This document shows, one piece after another, positions 61,829 to 64,000 of a stretch of 64,000 nucleotides of DNA. The notes below the pieces were generated by a model. That model saw only the letters and a list, made by a program, of their open reading frames with translations. It had not been told where the DNA came from and searched no databases. This DNA is from Sva-07 sp041685755. Its GTDB lineage: Bacteria; Actinomycetota; Acidimicrobiia; Acidimicrobiales; Ilumatobacteraceae. Position numbers and translations under genes: made by a program. The stretch spans positions 1 through 64,000 of the forward strand of contig JAWLFC010000001.1 of assembly GCA_041685755.1 (NCBI GenBank). Direction: 5' to 3'. The first letter of the stretch is position 1, and each line of letters opens with the position of its first letter.

Positions 61829-62640
61829 CGCCAGCGCTGCGCATCGTCCAGGTCGGCTTCGCCACGACGGTGCAGGACCGGGGCCGAACCGGACTCGCCC
61901 ACCTCGGCGTGCCGTCGGCCGGCGCCGTCGACCGACCCACCCACGACCTCGTGAACCGCCTCGTCGGCAACCCGCCCGACGCCGCGACGATCGAGACGAT
62001 GGGGGCGCTGGTGGTGGAGGCACTGCGACCGGTCGTCGTGGCCATGAGCACCGACGCCAGCCGTCGGACCATCACCGCCGGAACCCGGATCCGCGTCGAC
62101 GCTGCACCGGGTTCGGTCTGGGCGTATCTCGCCGTCCGTGGCGGTGTGACGGTCGAGCCGGTCCTCGGCTCACGCAGCCACGACACCCTCGGTGGCGTGG
62201 GCCCCGCACCACTGGTCACCGACTCGTTCGTCCCCATCGGACCGGACCCCGACACACCGCTCACCGCCGATCACGCACCGCAGCCGGCGCCGGTGGCACA
62301 CCGAGTGCGGATCTGGGACGGACCCCAGCACGACTGGTTCGTCGGTGGTGTCCAGAACCTGATCGACCGCGGGTGGCGGGTGACGAACGAACTCAGCCGC
62401 GTCGGTGTGCGCCTCGAGACAGGCGACTTCCCGCGCAGCACGCGGGCGCGCCCACGGATGCCGAGCATCGGCCTCGCCACCGGTGCGGTCCAGATCACCC
62501 CCGCCGGCGAGCCGATCGTGATGCTCGCCAACCATCCGACGACCGGTGGCTATCCGGTCATCGGTGTGGTCGATCCCGACGATCTCGCCGTCCTGGCACA
62601 GACCCGGCCGGGGGCAGCGGTACGGTTCCGGCGCGCCTGA
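61825..62640 (+). CDS. pxpC: 5-oxoprolinase subunit C (allophanate hydrolase subunit 2-like)
   Basis: A 271-residue protein. Characteristic segments are FATTVQDRGRTGLAHLGVP near the start, GAVDRPTHDLVNRLVGNPP, YLAVRGGV near 115 with GSRSHDTLGG, and QITPAGEPIVMLANHPTTGG near 225. It completes the PxpABC 5-oxoprolinase. GTG 61825 overlaps the pxpB stop. The length is at the short end for the family. It is followed after 38 bases by pafA, which has its own promoter. Confidence 0.92.
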   Translation: MTPALRIVQVGFATTVQDRGRTGLAHLGVPSAGAVDRPTHDLVNRLVGNPPDAATIETMGALVVEALRPVVVAMSTDASRRTITAGTRIRVDAAPGSVWAYLAVRGGVTVEPVLGSRSHDTLGGVGPAPLVTDSFVPIGPDPDTPLTADHAPQPAPVAHRVRIWDGPQHDWFVGGVQNLIDRGWRVTNELSRVGVRLETGDFPRSTRARPRMPSIGLATGAVQITPAGEPIVMLANHPTTGGYPVIGVVDPDDLAVLAQTRPGAAVRFRRA

Positions 62641-62678
62641 CGGAGCGCTGCCCACCCCGCCTCGCTAGGTTGCGGGCC

Positions 62679-64000
62679 ATGGAGCGACGCATCTACGGAC
62701 TCGAGAACGAGTACGGCGTCACGTGCACGCTGCGGGGCCAGCGTCGCCTGAGCCCCGACGAGGTCGCCCGCTACCTGTTCCGACGCGTCGTCTCGTGGGG
62801 TCGCAGCTCCAACGTCTTCCTCCAGAACGGAGCCCGACTCTACCTCGACGTCGGATCGCACCCCGAATACGCCACCCCCGAGTGCGACTCGCTCTACGAG
62901 GTCATCGTCCACGACAAGGCGGGGGAGAGGATCCTCGAACAGCTCGTCGAGTCGGCCGAACAGCGCCTCGCCGAGGAATCCATCCGCGGCACGATCTACC
63001 TGTTCAAGAACAACACCGACTCCGCCGGCAACTCCTACGGCTGCCACGAGAACTACCTCACCAGCCGCGACGACGATCTCGGCCACTACGCCGAGGTGCT
63101 GATCCCGTTCCTCGTCTCGCGCCAGATCTACACCGGCGCCGGCAAGGTGCTGCAGACGGCGAGGGGGGCGACCTACTCGATCGCCCAGCGCGCCGAGCAC
63201 ATCTGGGAGGGCGTGTCGTCGGCCACCACCCGCAGCCGCCCGATCATCAACACACGCGACGAACCCCACGCCGACGCCGAGAAGTACCGGCGACTGCACG
63301 TGATCGTCGGCGACTCGAACATGAGCGAGTACACCGGCTTCGTCAAGGTCGGCGCCGCCGCGTGCATGCTGCGGATGCTCGAGGACGACAACGTCGTGCT
63401 GCGCGACATGACACTCGAGAACCCCATCCGTGCGATCCGCGAGATCAGCCACGACATCACCTGTCGCCGCACGGTCCGCCTCGCCAACGGCCGCGAGGTG
63501 TCTGCCCTCGACATCCAACGCGAGTACCTCGACCGGGCGCTGCGCTACGCCGACACCCAGGGCTTCCCGCCCCTCGAGCAGAAGGCGCTCGAGATGTGGG
63601 AGCACTGCATCACCACGATCGAGAAGGACCCGCTCCTGCTCGACCGAGAGGTCGACTGGGTGATCAAGTACAAGCTGCTCGAGTCGTACCGGGAGCGTCA
63701 CGACCTGCCCTTCGGCCACCCTCGCGTCCAGCTGCTCGACCTGCAGTACCACGACGTGTCGCGGGCGCGCAGCCCGTTCTACAAACTGCAGGACCGCGGC
63801 ATGATCGAGCGGATCTGCACCGACGACGACATCACCACGGCCATCGACGTGCCACCCCAGACCACGCGTGCACGCCTGCGGGGCGACTTCGTCAAGCGGG
63901 CCAAGGAGCGCAAGCGTGACTACACCGTCGACTGGGTGCACCTGAAGCTCAACGATCAGGCCCAGCGCACCGTGTTGTGCAAGGACCCGTTCAAGAGTCG
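62679..64000 (+). CDS. pafA: Pup--protein ligase (3' end outside the window)
   Basis: 440 codons are visible without a stop; complete PafA is about 450 residues, so only a few are missing. The enzyme activates the C-terminal Glu of Pup with ATP and joins it to a substrate lysine. GLENEYGV at 7-14 is the ATP-site start and Asp57 in ARLYLDVGSHPEYATPE is the catalytic residue. FKNNTDSAGNSYGCHENYL near 110 and RPIINTRDEPHADAEKYRRL near 200 are shared with Dop, but there is no Dop-loop, fixing the identity. TAGGTT (62666-62671) is 7 bases before the ATG. Confidence 0.95.
   Translation, partial: MERRIYGLENEYGVTCTLRGQRRLSPDEVARYLFRRVVSWGRSSNVFLQNGARLYLDVGSHPEYATPECDSLYEVIVHDKAGERILEQLVESAEQRLAEESIRGTIYLFKNNTDSAGNSYGCHENYLTSRDDDLGHYAEVLIPFLVSRQIYTGAGKVLQTARGATYSIAQRAEHIWEGVSSATTRSRPIINTRDEPHADAEKYRRLHVIVGDSNMSEYTGFVKVGAAACMLRMLEDDNVVLRDMTLENPIRAIREISHDITCRRTVRLANGREVSALDIQREYLDRALRYADTQGFPPLEQKALEMWEHCITTIEKDPLLLDREVDWVIKYKLLESYRERHDLPFGHPRVQLLDLQYHDVSRARSPFYKLQDRGMIERICTDDDITTAIDVPPQTTRARLRGDFVKRAKERKRDYTVDWVHLKLNDQAQRTVLCKDPFKS

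Noticed and set aside
60433..62640. Mechanistic link between 5-oxoprolinase and pupylation chemistry
   Set aside because: Pup uses a side-chain glutamyl phosphate on a peptide-bonded residue, which does not release free 5-oxoproline; proximity alone is not evidence.

Overview
The window looks like a chromosomal segment of a high-G+C actinobacterium. The complete Pup-proteasome gene set (ARC/Mpa ATPase, Dop, Pup, PrcB, PrcA, PafA), nickel superoxide dismutase with its maturation peptidase, twin-arginine lipoproteins, chains of 4-base ATGA/GTGA gene overlaps and the rRNA sequences all fit. I infer class Acidimicrobiia (Ilumatobacter-like) from the overall gene content. No phage, transposon, plasmid or CRISPR array is visible. 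Two 100-base N runs (2691-2790 and 24232-24331) are assembly gaps. The first is flanked by identical 99-base sequences and is almost certainly spurious. The second hides clearly more than 100 bases of rarA.

Layout. 1-4240: the end of pheT, an ACT-domain protein, an ATP-grasp protein, an ABM-like protein, a VOC protein, a cysteine-less DksA-like protein and YqgE. 4276-10800: the arginine operon argC-argB-argD-argF-argR-argH (no argJ or argG) plus a 3-methyladenine DNA glycosylase that probably starts with CTG. 10892-14222: a DUF4956/CotH/PhoX-like cell-envelope operon. 14242-16631: a DUF2332 protein divergent from tyrS. 16632-22203: one 16S-23S-5S rRNA operon without spacer tRNA. 22225-25515: a TPR protein, a Nudix hydrolase, rarA and two small proteins. 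25512-32817: glycolate-oxidase-like glcD/glcE, an APH-type kinase, an aldehyde dehydrogenase, a Nei-type glycosylase and glcF. 32799-38573: a LOG protein, a membrane molybdopterin oxidoreductase, transaldolase and transketolase. 38625-48223: an unknown protein, an SDR, a serine hydrolase, sodX/sodN, a TetR regulator, a thioesterase, a CoA ligase and two DacB peptidases. 48280-51766: an operon ending in ttuB-ttuA-trmI. 51770-64000: a TetR regulator, a ferredoxin and the Pup-proteasome locus, interrupted by lapA, a lipoprotein hydrolase and pxpABC before pafA, which runs off the end.

How the genes work together. The arg operon makes arginine from N-acetylglutamate and encodes its own repressor; two repeats 20 bases apart just upstream of argC look like ARG boxes. 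The ttuB-ttuA-trmI group encodes a ubiquitin-like sulfur carrier, its tRNA thiolase and the m1A58 methyltransferase, and predicts 2-thiolation of T54 together with methylation of A58 in the tRNA T-loop. ARC, Pup, Dop, PafA and PrcAB form the pupylation-proteasome pathway. Two unrelated small-protein modifier families therefore sit within about 13 kb.

Regulatory style. Most first-of-operon genes have a TANNNT hexamer ending 6-9 bases before the start codon, the geometry of leaderless transcription. At four divergent gene pairs the two -10 elements share their central TA (ANNNTANNNT), the form of a bidirectional promoter. These patterns, the TtuB/TtuA/TrmI operon, and a nickel superoxide dismutase whose metal hook reads HCDLYC instead of HCxxPC are the most interesting observations.
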